NCBI GenBank assembly: GCA_036417435.1
Contig: CM070917.1
Span: 57,820,436 to 57,884,435, forward strand
From: Inia geoffrensis
Lineage: Eukaryota; Chordata; Mammalia; Artiodactyla; Iniidae
Direction of reading: 5' to 3'
DNA: 64,000 bases
The notes beneath the pieces are model-generated. The model was not told the origin of the DNA, did not search any database, and worked only from the letters and a program-made list of their open reading frames with translations. Of the stretch, positions 33,249 through 45,494 are shown piece after piece (positions within the stretch are counted from its first letter, which is position 1; the number at the start of each line of letters is the position of its first letter). A program made the translations under genes and the position numbers.

Positions 33249-35640
33249 CCAAGGCAATCTTTTTTATATTGAAGACATGCGACTTTACGAAACCCCGCCA
33301 CAATACCCTGACTCTTCTCATTTTGCCACGAGCTGGAGATACCAGCAGTTGGTTACAGCTGGGACTTCTTAAGCTTTAGCTAAGGTCAGCTCGTGGAGTG
33401 CAGTGCCCAGGGCCGAGTCCTGTTTCATACCCTCAGGTGCCCTAACGCTGGGTCTCCTGGGCCAGCAGGCTGGGCCTGTGTTCCTCAGAGCACCATGTGC
33501 CACAACTGTCACCACGTGCTCTGGACAAAGACGGGAAAAGCAAGCTGCCAACAGCATTAGGATTCCGTGAAGAGAAGGAAGGCTCAGCCTCTGAGCTGGT
33601 GTCACTCACCCTATTAAAGCCTGGATCCTCTCTCCAACCTAAGGGCCTCAGTCTCCCTGAACCTCCGTGTTGCCCATGTTTCCATGGCAAACATAGCCCC
33701 CTTGACTTATTTAACAGACCTGCATTGCTGTCCGTCTCCCCATTAGAGAGTAAAAGCCCTGGAGGCAGTGATGGTCCCGAGGCCTGACACAGGACCTGGG
33801 ATGTGGCAGACGCTCAGATGTGTTGAGAGAAGAACACGGTTACAGAAGGTGCGCTCCTGCCCGCTCCCAGCCTCTCCCCCACTGCCCTCCCGCCAGCTCC
33901 ACGCTCCAGCGCACACAGGATGGGCAGCCTTGGGCGCACCATGGTCTTTTGTGCTCCTGGACCTTTGCATATGCTCCTGTCTCACTTGCTCTCCCCATCC
34001 CTTACTCATCCCTCACAACCCAGGCACGAGCTCCCCTCCTCCCCCTATGGGGCCACAGCCCCTGACCTGGGCTGGCCTTTGGGGTGCTGCTCATTTACAA
34101 GGGCTTCAGTACAATTCCTGGTTCTGTGCCTGCCTCTCCACCTGGACCCTGTACCCCTCAAAGGCAGGATGCCTGCTGCTCCACACGCTGAGCCTGGTGT
34201 GCAGAGGCAGCTGTGAGCTGAGCCCGAGTGAAGGCAGGCCCCTTCTCAGCACCTCTGTCTGCGGACATGCTGACCCCAGGCAAGGCCAACATCAAGTGCC
34301 CACAGGAATGACCTGGCTACACCCAAGCATCCCAGTGTCTGCGGAAGGGACAGCCAGTGGACTGGGGCTGGGAACGTCAGGGCACCTGGGACATGCTCAA
34401 GAGGGCGGTAGTCACTGTGTTCCTGATGACCTAGCGACCATTCTCCTGATACTGGAGACTCAGATGGACATTCTTTCTATTTTTATTAACATTCTTTTTA
34501 AGTTTTTTGGGGAAAGAACTGAAAAACAGCTTTCCTTTCTTTAAAAGGAATCTTATCAGACAATTAAGGATACTGTTGATGTGCTGCTTTGATCATTGAC
34601 GTCCACATATAGGCAATTTGACTCGGGAAAAAGAAGACTGACTCAAGGAAGCCAGATTCAGACAGATGCTAATGATGAGAACCCAAAATAAAAAAGTAAG
34701 GGCTGTGAAAAGGCACCTCCAGGATCATTCCACATTGTTAACATTTCTCTAGATAACCTGGCATGTTAGCAACTGGGTTCACGGCTCTCTGAGGGAACTC
34801 AAGACGAAATGAGTCCTTCTTGGCTGATGTGAACTTGCTCTGACAACTTCCCTGCCAAGTCAGTGGGGTCTGCTCTCCAAACAAATACCCTTCAAAACCA
34901 CATCCGCCTCTGACAAAGCCAACCTCCCTTCCCTGGCACAGGGATCTCAGACATGCCGAGAAGCAGCTCGGCACCTCTAGGTGATGAGAGGTGATTCAAG
35001 GTCACACACAGAACGATGCTGCCCTCCTGGTCCTAGAACAGTCTCTGCTCCCAGGGCAGGGATCCAAGGCCACCCCAAAATGTGGCCAGCAGACATTGGG
35101 GTTCCCCCCCATGGCCCTTTTTGGCTGGGGGAGGGGGAAGGTTGTCCTTTCTGGGCCAACTTTTGACAGGGGTGTGAGATCTTGGACGGAAATTGTGGTA
35201 CTTCTACATCGAAACAGACAAGTAAAAGTTTCAACTGCAAAGAACTGCTCCGTTCATTCGCTGACAAACATGGGGGCAGGGAGGGGAATACACTACACAA
35301 ACCTTTCCGTCTGTCTGTGGGTGGCTACTGCTCTTTTGAATCTCCTGATGTGTGTAAGTGTTGCTCCCAGGCAGGAAGGAGCCTATTATACAAGCTGCCA
35401 GAAGATGCAGCCTGTTAAATGCCTTTAAATGAAGCAATCACACAAGTATCTGGTGAAGAAACTATTTTGGAGAGAATTAAACAAACATTTAAAGCCTGCT
35501 CTCAGCAGGATGCACACCAGTGTGGCGGGGACTGAGTGCTCGCTGCTGTGGTCGGGTCAGGGTCATGGCTCAATCTGGGCACGGGGGAAGCCCGGCTTGG
35601 AGGCGCTCGGTGCTGCCTGGGGGTGGGGGCCACCACGCAC

Positions 35641-35781
35641 CTTCCGGACCACGGGGCTGCCGTCGTTGATAAGCTGGGCCAGCATCATGGCCACATTGTG
35701 GTCGATGGTGGTGGAGTGGTCTGTCCTCTCTGCAGAGTTGCCCACAAATGTGCCGAGGGCAAAGACTGCCGCGCAGCGCAC
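35641..35781 (-). CDS. RPTOR: RPTOR exon 17 (residues ~615-661)
   Basis: 141 nt, 47 codons, phase 0 at both ends. The acceptor ends cacctgcag and the donor is gtgcgt. The peptide starts VRCAAVFALGTFVGNSAERT and ends DGSPVVRK. Compared with recalled human, Val652 is Ile, Ser653 is Asn and Met658 is Val. It completes the four-exon phase-0 block (474 nt with exons 14-16). Confidence 0.98.
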
Positions 35782-36118
35782 CTGCAGGTGGGACAGGGGG
35801 CAGTCACCCAGCGGCCGGCTGTTTGGCTCTAGTTGGGGCCCCTGGAGCCGACCTGACGCAGCCCGGTCTCGTCCACGGTCCTCTCGGCCCAGCTCCACTC
35901 GTGTAGACGAGCAGGAGCAGGGAAACAAGAGGTAAGTGGCGGCCCTGCCTGGGGGCCAGGTGACAGGCTGTGCAGACATGAGAGACCACACCAGGCATCG
36001 GGGAACCCACAGAGGGGGACGCAGGGGTCTGGGGCCGGGGCTGGGCCTCTCTGGCTGTGTGGTCTCCAGGCATACCTTGACCTCAGTTAGCCTGAAGTGG
36101 CCGTGGGTGTGGACTCAC
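35782..36118 (-). other. RPTOR: RPTOR intron 16 (337 nt)
   Basis: A compact GC-rich intron with no repeat or other feature recognised. Confidence 0.8.
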
Positions 36119-36310
36119 CTCAGGGATGGGGTCGGAGAGAAGGCTGCAGAGCTTCTCATGAGCGCTGTCCCTCACCCCGCACCACCGGGCCGAGTCAAAG
36201 TTCTGCCAGATCCGGCCCAGGCAGATGGCCACCCACTGGCGCAGCAGGGGGTGGGGATCATTGAGCTGCTCCAGGCAGATGGCGATCAGGTTTCCCTGGA
36301 GGCAGGCTTC
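36119..36310 (-). CDS. RPTOR: RPTOR exon 16 (residues ~551-614)
   Basis: 192 nt, 64 codons, phase 0 at both ends. The acceptor ends ctcgcag and the donor is gtgagt. The peptide starts EACLQGNLIAICLEQLNDPH and contains RQWVAICLGRIWQNFDSARW. These are core HEAT/armadillo helices that touch the RagA side of the Rag dimer in published structures. One change is seen against recalled human: Tyr605 is Cys (codon TGC). Confidence 0.98.
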
Positions 36311-36813
36311 CTGCGAGAAGGCAGGCAACACACGGCATCACCCTGACCACTGAGTGGGGAGGGGTGCTGGGCTGGACCCCAGCTCCCAGCGTTTCTCAGG
36401 GAAACGTTGCTTAATCACATCGCAAGATGTCCTCAATTTTCCTCATTTTTTTTTTTTTTTTTTCTGGCTGTGCTGCGTGGCATGTGGGATCTTAGTTCCC
36501 GGACCAGGGATCGAACCCGTGCTCCCTGCAGTGGAAGCACAGATTTTTAACCACTGGACCACTGGGGAAGTCCCTCAATTTTCCTCATTTTAAATCCCAC
36601 CAATATCAATTCACCCTGGCTAAACAAAGGGTCCGGACACCACTCCTCCCATGGAGCCCCTTGGGTTGGTGTGATCCTGCAACACCCCCTCTTCTGAGGT
36701 CACTGTTTCATCAGATATTCAGAACAGTTCCGCTGGCCCCCAAATACTGGAGCTTGGGGCTGCGCAACCCACAGGGAGGCCCTGCAGGGGTGGGGACGCA
36801 ACGTGACACTCAC
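36311..36813 (-). other. RPTOR: RPTOR intron 15 (503 nt) with SINE
   Basis: A short intron. About a quarter is one SINE (36450-36573) whose near edge is roughly 140 nt before the exon 16 acceptor. The remaining sequence shows nothing recognisable. Confidence 0.85.
36450..36573 (-). mobile_element. CHR-type SINE, short form, inside intron 15
   Basis: Minus-strand head 'ggacttccccagtggtccag', box-B relative 'gggttcgatccctgg', then a short body and a poly-A run seen as about 20 Ts at 36447-36464. A perfect 18-bp duplication ctcaattttcctcatttt is present at 36432-36449 and 36574-36591. It has the same orientation as RPTOR. Confidence 0.94.
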
Positions 36814-36879
36814 CTGCCCCGTGTTATAGCTGTTAACGATCACAGCCAGAATGAAGGCTGTCATGGTCCTGTGCTCAGC
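36814..36879 (-). CDS. RPTOR: RPTOR exon 15 (residues ~529-550)
   Basis: 66 nt, 22 codons, phase 0 at both ends. The acceptor ends ttttccag and the donor is gtgagt. The peptide is AEHRTMTAFILAVIVNSY followed by NTGQ. Against recalled human there is one change, His to Asn at position 547. It is a HEAT-like solenoid helix. Confidence 0.97.
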
Positions 36880-39870
36880 CTGGAAAACAGAAGTCACCTG
36901 CTAGTTTGCATTTTTTTCATGGTGGAAACTCATCACTCCCAAGCAGTACAGTTATCCTTCCAGGATCTTTGTGATTATGCTTGGTGTGTAATTAATGAGA
37001 GCCAGCTTTATTGTCTTTTGAGTCAACAAAAAGGAAGAGCACTTTTAAGAGGGTCTGACAGTTTTGGGTCGGCGTCTCAGAGGACAGATGGGTCCCTGAT
37101 GTCTAATGCTGCAGGAGGGGTCTGGGCCTCTCTGATTCTGCTCCATCAGAGGCCGCCCTGTCCTGCCCAAGCCTATGGAAGCAAATCACCCTGGTCGTAA
37201 AACGACCGACCACAGTCCCTAACTTGGCTTCATTATCCCTTTCTCGTGGTCTTCTAGTGGACGGATCGATTCTCATTTTCTCCTCTCCTCTGTGCCTCTA
37301 CTGACTCAGAGATCAGTGTTATGTTAACTATTAGTGGTACCTAGTCATTCTTTAGAGAATGAATAAAGTTAGTCATTTCCTGTGTCTCCCTTGGATTCCC
37401 GATACTCCTCCTCACGTGTCGGCCCCTCACGTGAGTGACTGTTTTTACTTATTCTTACAGCCGATGCTGATTTAGATACATGACAAGTTTGCAGATGTCT
37501 GCTTTCCACTGCTTCCTGCATCCTACTGTCCCCTGGGCTCCATCTCTTCCCGAAGTGCAGTCCTCCTGGCTGCCTGGGTGGGGTCAGCGCACGGGAAGCC
37601 ATCGGTTCTGAGATGTGCTGGCTTCGCCCTCTCCCTGACTGACACCGGGGCAGGCACAGGGTCCCGGGGTGACGGTTCCCCCTGTGCTGTGAGGGCCTCT
37701 CCTCAGTCTTCCACCCATTACTCTGGTGACTGCTGTCCAGATCTTTGCAACAGTCTTCCTTTTTGTCCTGGTTACTTTCAAGAATCTTCCTCTTGCCTTT
37801 GACATTCTCTACTTTCATTACGATAAGTCTTTGTGGGGATTTGTTTTTATTTAACCTTCTCAAGACTAATTGTGCTTTATAAACCTGAAAACTCATTTCT
37901 TCTTCAAATCTGGAAAATTCTCCGCTAGACCAGTTGGATCGTGCATCCCCCCCCACCCCCTCACCTGCCCCCACCATCTCTCTCTGGCCTGTGTTGGATG
38001 CAGCGAGCCCTCTCAGCTCCTTCGTCACATCTCTGCTTTGCTTCATCTCACGTGATTTCTCTACGGATTCCTTTACCCGTTGTGTCGATTCTGCTGTTTA
38101 ATTAGTCTATGGAGCTTTTAATGACAGTGACTGTCTTTCATTACAGTTTCTTTTTTCCCCCTCAAATCTGCCTATTTATTAAAAGACTCTAGTTGGTCAT
38201 TTTTTGAGGAGGAGTAAAAAGGACAGAATACATTGTTCTTTTATAATAGTCACAAAAGTACTTATGAGGAAACAACGTAAGAGTTTATTTTTGGATGTAA
38301 TTAAAACAAATTGTTTATTCAGTAATTTTAAACATACTTATTTGTATTGATTGTCAGTCTTTTTCAGAGAATTCTATTAGTTTCAATTCTTGGGGAGCCA
38401 ACCCTCTTACATGTCAGCTCTGCTTATGTCCCTTGAACATGGGTGAGGAGCAGGCTAGCGCTCCTGCCACGAGTCTCAGTACCCTGGCTTCATAGGTGTC
38501 CCTGCAGAAAGGTTCAGCCTTTGCCGCTTCCAGGCAGGCCCTGGAGATTTCATGTTCCTCTCTTAGCTGGCGGCTCCCCCCGCAATGGGGGGTTTCTGTT
38601 TCTCACAGAGGCCCTTCCTGACTTTCCATCCAGACGTGGACAGACAGGACCAGCTCTTCTTGTCCTTGTCTGGTGAGTGGGCGGCTCGCCCCACAGGCCC
38701 CTGTCCTCCATGCAGGCTTGGGGCTGCACGCGCGTGGAGCGCCAGGGTCACTGTGAGGTCTGCCTGTGAGTCCCACCGTGCCCCTCCTCTGACATCGGTC
38801 TTTGGCATTTGGGGATTTCCTTTCCTTTATTTCACATCTATGTCCTCACATCTTCAATGTGTTTGTAGTTGAAGTGGGGCCCACTTGTGCTGGCTTCGCT
38901 CACCATTTTATTGCATTTTATCAGCTTAGATGTCTTATTTGTTTGATTTGTATCTTACCCTGAAGAACAGGGAAGTGATTATTTCCAACATTTGTATAAA
39001 GTCTAAATTTTAACTGCCTATGATAATGTTTAAAAACCACACTTCAGTTAAAACACACAAGTTCTGCTTACCTTTCATAACAATCCTGTGTTTGACGTTT
39101 TCTGTATTTTGAAAAATGTGTTTTTTTTAATTATTGTCATTTAGTTCAGAAAACCAACTAGAGGGTGAATTTACACACAGAAGTTCCTTTACACAACCAA
39201 AGCCACCTAAGACTGTGTGAACAAGCTGTTAGACTTAATTAAACATTCTGATAAAAATAAGTTATATTAAGTAATTATTTAGGGTGTCTATTTTGTTCTT
39301 TTTACTATGCTAGGAGCTAGAGGTAGGGAACATAGAAATTAATTAAAAAACACTTACAGGAAGTTATTCTATATGCTATTTATGGATTACTAATTTTTAA
39401 ACAACTTAATACAATAAAATATATTTAAAATTTAAACTTTCAATCTCTTCTTTCCACCTTCCCGTCCCCCTCCCCGGCTTTTCTCCCTGATTGAGAAGGT
39501 GCAACAGCCTCCTGTCATGTCCAGAGCCTGCACTGGGCAAAGAAACGGCCACATTATGGATGTACAAGTACTCATTGATCTAACTTGGCTGACAGGGTGT
39601 GAGGCAGAGTGGATTCTACTTCACTACAAAGATGTGCTCGGAAAATGGACTCACTGTAAACAAAAATACAGCCTGTGTGTCAAGTTTCACTGTAACTCTT
39701 TACTCAGGGAAGCAGCTACTGAAATAATATGATGGGAAACAAAGGGCACCGTCTGAGTGAGGCAGAGCCGGGGTGAATGCGGACCCCCTCCCGCCACCCT
39801 GCGGGCCCCTCTGTGTGGAGCAACCTTCCCCAGAGTCCCCGGGAGACGTGTCACCAGAGCTGGTCCTTAC
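36880..39870 (-). other. RPTOR: RPTOR intron 14
   Basis: About 37.73-38.15 kb looks like old antisense LINE-1 sequence. The part 38.2-39.5 kb is AT-rich and unassigned. The rest appears unique. No SINE is seen. Confidence 0.65.
37730..38150 (-). mobile_element. Probable old LINE-1 fragment (antisense, upstream part)
   Basis: Phrases such as 'ttcttcaaatctggaaaatt' and 'gtcgattctgctgtttaatt' resemble the antisense of old L1M 5'/ORF1-region sequence. No intact reading frame remains and the limits are approximate. Confidence 0.45.
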
Positions 39871-39945
39871 TGGCATGTACGGATCTGCCAAGACCGAGAG
39901 GAAGTACTTGTGGCCGTTGTCCTTCACCAGGTCAGCTTGGCACGA
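39871..39945 (-). CDS. RPTOR: RPTOR exon 14 (residues ~504-528)
   Basis: 75 nt, 25 codons, phase 0 at both ends. The acceptor ends ctccccag and the donor is gtaagg. The peptide begins SCQADLVKDNGHKYFLSVLA, ends DPYMP, and is identical to human by eye. It is part of the HEAT-like solenoid. It is the first of four phase-0 exons whose joint removal keeps the frame. Confidence 0.97.
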
Positions 39946-42901
39946 CTGGGGAGAGAGAGACACAGGAGAAACAGTGAGTGCAATTCCGGGAAGGGGCTTC
40001 ATTTTCTTCTTGGGATGTGTGAACAAACGAATGTGCAATGAATATTTTATGCCTTAATCATTTTCTCCTCTCAAGTCCAATTTTCATCTGAAAAAATAAT
40101 TCCGACAGCTGTGTGGAGACACATTTTTCCTTGGCTGTGGGAAAAGGGCTGGCATCTCACACACTCTCAGAAGTACAGCAGCTCCAAGGCATTCTCGAAA
40201 GCACCTTCTGGGTACCTGCCGAATGGGGGTGCTCTGGCTGCTGGATGGCTCCTTTGGAGACCGTCTGCATCCTGCAGCCTCCACACACGTCCTCCCTCCC
40301 GCGTCAGCCCGGGGCCCACGCGCCTCTCCTTGCGCCTTTCAAGCTGGGATGTGCCCTGGATCAATACCCAGAAAAACTGCTTTGTGATTTAGGGTAACGT
40401 GTCCACAGGGAGACATTGAATTCCATCAGCTCCCAGCATGCTCCACTCTAGGGGAAAAAGGCCATTCAAGAAGAGAGAACCGGAATTTTAAGATCTGAGT
40501 TTCTGAGAATAAAAGGAGAAAGTTATGCACTGCAATACATCTCTACCTCTGCAGGGCACCGCTGGCTCAGGGGCACGCCCTGTGTGAAGCCCTCTCAGGG
40601 GCAGGGCAATTTTGCAGACGGAACCTGCTGTTTACTGCAGTCCAGAGCCCTGACCCCCTCTCTCCCACACTGGCCCACTTCTCAGGGTGCTCTGATAATG
40701 AGGTGTTTCTTCCTCACATCAATAAACTAATAAGGTGGCGACTGGACTCAGTTGTTTAAGTGGTAATTGAGCGAGATGGAGGGGGTGGTCAGGAAGCAGG
40801 GGCACCAGGGGCTCAGGTTAGCAGGATAATAATCCCCAAGAGCCAGGGAAGCCAATAAAGCATGCGGCTTTCATGTCGCTCCCATAAGGGATGCCTCACT
40901 TTGAATGAAGGTTTTGACGAATGGACTAAAAGGCATCAGCTTGATGCCCTCTGCAGAGACTCGTCCAGAAGGGGCTGGGAGGGCGCACTCATTTGGTGCC
41001 TGTAGTGCAGTGCCCACGTCCAGGGACAAGGCTTAGGCGCCTGCAACTGAGAATGAAGCCAATGTCCTTTGATTTGAAACCAGAGATTCCACAAGTCAAA
41101 TCCAGGCCCAAACAGTTACAGCTAAGCTCATAGCACATGTCTCATCATAGAGTAAACGAAGTGTCACTAAGTCATAACCTGCTAATTCGGAAGCTGAGGC
41201 ACCTGTGGGAGTATGTGAAACTATAACTTTAATATGTCTTCTGTATCGGAAACGGCAATTATCTTGTCCATGTTGAAAGACCTCTGTCTAAACGAGGCTG
41301 CCATGCAGGTGGGAACCAAAATAATGCTCTCTGGTCCTGTCCATCCTCACTCTCAGGTCTCAGCAGGTGTCGTTTATGAACCGGTTTAGAAGAATCACCC
41401 CATCAGCCATCCCAGCCCTGTCTGCGGCCGGGGAGCCGGGGACCTGCAGGGCTCTGACTTCTGAGGATGCTGGGACACAGGCCACCAGGCACCTGCTTGC
41501 CCTCTTGACTTGGCCAAGTGCCTCCTTATAAGGAAGAGAAAACAGTCCTTGAAACTACAAAGGCCCAGAAATGCAGGCCACAGATGCAGTGCACGCACAG
41601 ACCAGTGGAAAGCTCCCAGAGAGACGCAGGGCTCTGGCAGCTCAGGCTCCTCCACACAGCCGCTTTCCAAGGGTCCCCTCTTGTGTCTGCTTTCCCCCAG
41701 ATCAATCTACAGAGTTGACATATTAAGGCCGGGGTAGAAAGAGGGTGGAGGCGAGGAAGAGCACGACTATGAAATGGTTTTTCCTAAGCAAGCCCCTCCC
41801 CCACTGCACACCCAACCGCTCTGATGCTTCTGTCTCAGGGATTTCATGCAATTATAATTTTAACATGGGGAAAAGGGAGGGAGGCAAGGAAGAGAAGAAA
41901 AGCAGAAGGGGAAGCAAGCACATAGTTCCTCGTGGCAGCAGCTGAAGATGCAGTTTGCAAGCAGATCCCTCTCAGGAGGGGGCAGAGACCAGGACAAGTC
42001 CAACCAGAGACCCTGGCTTCTGCAAGGGTAAGTTCACCGGGGGAGAGCAGGTGCTCCCCCTCAGAATATTCTGGCAAAGGATGCTTTGGGGGAAGATCCC
42101 ACCTTCATTCTCCTTAATGCAGACTATAAAGTCTATTTCCTGGGGAGCTGGAAGACACAAACTGAGCATAGACCAACAGACCACCAGGCATGACGCATCA
42201 AAGGAGGCGTGATCGGCAGGACAGTCCTGAGTAGTGTCGCCAGTGGACGCAGCCACTCATGTTCTGATGTGAATATGGAGAAAATCACACAGAGGGAGGG
42301 TCCTGTTTCCTGTCCTCGGGTCGCAGAGTTCACTCCTCGGGATGAGGAAAGGATGCCGGAGAGGTGAGCCAGGTTCACACAGGAGACAGTGACACCGGAG
42401 TGCACCTTGACCCACTGCAACCAGAACATTAGAATCGTCTGGAGACAGATGTAGGACTACATTGGACTGTTTACACATCCAGAGTTTTAACAACAGCACG
42501 TGGCCATAAAACTAGTAGCGCCTGAGAAAATTATCCCAGAGGAGGGATTCTGCTCACTGCTCACAAGAGCTCACTGTCCTTCACAAACCCAAAAGCACAG
42601 TCACAGGCAGTTAAAGACGCACGTCCCTCTGCACGCTTCAAAGCCTCGGCACGACGGCCTTCCTTCCCACTTGCCAAGTGTAGCAAGATAGTTAAATACG
42701 TACAGGTTTTCATTTTCCAACAAATGGTTTATTACTTTAAATATTCTCGTCAGATGCTCTTGTGTTGAAGGTAAACTTCAGAATGAAGAGACACCGTGGA
42801 TGCTGAAATAACTGATATCAGTGGGAAAATCACTGGGATACATGAATGCTTTTATGCCTTCCATCTACTTTTCTGTATGTGTTCTAAAATTTGTAAATGC
42901 A

Positions 42902-43021
42902 GGGACTTCCCTGGTGACCCAGAGATTAGAACTTGGTGCTTTCACTGCCGTGGGCCAGGGTTCAATCCCTGGTCGGGGAACTAAGATACCACAAGCTGCT
43001 TGGTGCAGCCAAAACAGAACG
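42902..43021 (+). mobile_element. CHR-type SINE, short form
   Basis: A short tRNA-like element beginning 'gggacttccctggtgaccca' with box-B-like 'gggttcaatccctgg', ending in 'cagccaaaacagaac'. A 13-bp duplication aaatttgtaaatg flanks it (42887-42899 and 43022-43034). Confidence 0.92.
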
Positions 43022-44487
43022 AAATTTGTAAATGTATTTCAAGGCTCAAAATCAAAATGCTACAGAAACGTATAGATTGAGAAGCTTTCATCCATCCCCT
43101 GTCCCTGTAAAGGGTGGCGGAGTCAGTATGATCATATCTTAATGTAGAAAATGTGACATCTGGGTAAAAAATGAAAATAAATATTAAATTAGATGGGGGT
43201 TTAAAAAAAAAAAATCTCTTCCACCGCTATTATGTAATCTCTTTACTAGTTTCTTATTTATTCTCCACACATCCAAACTGTGGTTGCCCTTCTATAAAAC
43301 TTCCGAGACCTGGTCGTGTGGGCTACGGTCTCTGGCTGAGTAGCCCCTGCCCACCTCTCCCAACCCCAAATGGAATCAGCACTGCAGAGCTAGTGAGTCA
43401 GCTCAGCCTGACAATTAATCACGCGGCCCTTCGGCCTCTGGATTGCCCTCGGTGACGGACTGATGCACCGGGAAGTCCCCTGCAGCCTGAGACACTGCAC
43501 CCATTCATCCTGCGAAAGTGTACTCTGTCACCTCCCTGGCAGCACCCAGTCCAATCTGCCTGTGTGGGGCCGAGTGGCCTGCATGGGGAGGGCAGGTGAA
43601 AGCCTCCTGCATCCTCCTTCAGCTTTTCATTTCACTCTTGGCAACTACAGGCATTTGAACAACTGCCTCCCTCCATCCCTCCTGCCAGCCAGCCAGACAG
43701 ACACACACATACCCAGCCGCAACCTGGCCTGTCATCATCATCAATGTGCACATCTAGCAGGGCCTGGTCTCCTCCCAGGTGGGTGGTCCTGGAGGCTAAA
43801 CCAGCGTTGGGACAGGCAGACCTGTCTGGACGTGGCAGGGGTGAGGTCTCTGCTTTGCTGGCCCACAGTTCTCCAGGGACCCCAGGAGGGTGGATCTGAA
43901 CCTCTCTCCAGAGTAAAACCCACTCCCAGCGCTTCTGAAAAGCAGCCATTTAACCAGAATGACGGCTAAGAAGAGGCCATTCTGCACAACAGTTCTATTT
44001 TACCAAAAAATAAAGACAACACCTGGAATCACTCACACAGCACAGCCTTGCTGACTACAGCTTCTGGGTAAACGTGGGTCTCTGCAAACTGTGTTCTCCA
44101 ACGCTGTGATTTTGTTTTGTGTTCTATAACCTATAGTTTAGAAATTAAATGGACCATCAATGAAATTAAATTATTTACATTAAAATGAGGAGGTGGGAAG
44201 TGCCCACAGCAAGCCAGAATTTGGGTGGGAGTTTCACAGGAAGCCAGGCCTGGCTGCCACTCAACACCGTGTGACTGACAAGACAGTTCGTGGTGACAGT
44301 GAATCAGTCCCTTTGTCCATTTGTAGGTAGTTGCAAGATGGGACAGCAGGACAGGTGGCTCAATAGGGGGCAAACTGAAAGAAGGAATATTAGAAAGTCC
44401 CAGAAATGCAAAACAAAACAATTCCAACACTAAGCCTTATAAAATCAGACTCAATGAATAATAAAAAAAATAAAAGAATGAGATTCA

Positions 44488-44853
44488 AGGGACTTCTTTG
44501 GTGGTGCAGTGGTTAAGAATCTGCGTGCCAATGCTAGGGATGCGGGTTCCAGCCCTGGTCTGGGAGGATCCCACATGCCGTGGAGCAACTAAACCCGTGT
44601 GCCACAACTATTGAGCCTGAGCCCTAGAGCCTGCAAGCCACAAATACTGAGCTCATGTGCCACAACTACTGAAGCCCGTGTGCCTAGAGCCCGTGCTCCG
44701 CAACGAGAGAAGCCACCACAATGAGAAGCCTGAACACCACAAGGAAGAGTAGCCCCTGCTTGCTGAAAAGAGAGAAAGCCCACGTGCAGCAATGAAGACC
44801 CAATGCAGCCAAAAATAAATAAAAACAAATAAATAAATAAATTTATTTAAAAA
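44488..44853 (+). mobile_element. CHR-type SINE, long form
   Basis: Starts near 'gggacttctttggtggtgca' and contains repeated 'gccacaactactgaagccc' units and a tail of AAAT repeats. An 11-bp duplication aatgagattca flanks it (44477-44487 and 44854-44864), which fixes both ends. Confidence 0.93.
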
Positions 44854-45494
44854 AATGAGATTCAGTTTTTAAACAGATCATGAAGGTGAATAAAGGAACA
44901 GTGGTCAACAACAGACATAAAGCAGGTCATGCAAAAAAAAAAAAAAAAATCTCAGCGCATCACAGTGATGGCACCCCAAAGAGAACAGGATGGAAAGGGG
45001 AGAAAGAGGAACTTCCCAGCAGTGTCACCTGACAGACACACCTCAGCCAGGTGACCAAGGGACACCTCAACCAGGTGACCAAGAGCCCAGCCACAGTGAG
45101 GAGTCACGTTGAGAGCATGGACCCTGATGGGATGTGATGAGAAGGGCACTTTCCCTCTGTGGTCTCCCTCCCCCAAACCCACAAGCCCAGACTAACAGTG
45201 AGAAAAACATCAGACAAACCAGCAGAGGGACAGTCTGCACATCCCTGCCCAGGCCTCCTCTAAACCGTCGGGGTCATTCAAATCAGGAAAGTCTGAGAGA
45301 CCGTCCGGTCACGAGCAGGCGGAGGAGATGTGATGACTGCCATGTGGGGTCCAAGAGAGAGGTCCTGGAGCAGCAGGAGGGCATGAGGTTAAAACTGAGG
45401 AAAGCTGAATAGTGTAGACTTTAGTTAATGACAGTGTATCAACGTTGACTCCTTAGTTGTAAAAAATATACCATGTTTTGCTGCTGTTGTTGTT

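Larger units (their letters stand above)
30223..35640 (-). other. RPTOR: RPTOR intron 17
   Basis: A 5.4 kb intron. It holds a CHR-2 SINE and a U6 fragment (32.99-33.26 kb). L2-like remains on the plus strand lie near 31.0-32.1 kb, with a typical 'aataagtatctgctgaatga' end, and near 33.74-34.07 kb. The rest, including 34.5-35.6 kb, is unassigned. Confidence 0.7.

Noticed and set aside
33768..34544. A 258-codon plus-strand reading frame in intron 17
   Set aside because: It has low-complexity Pro/Ser/Leu composition, starts in L2-like sequence, ends in AT-rich DNA, and shows no domain or splice support.
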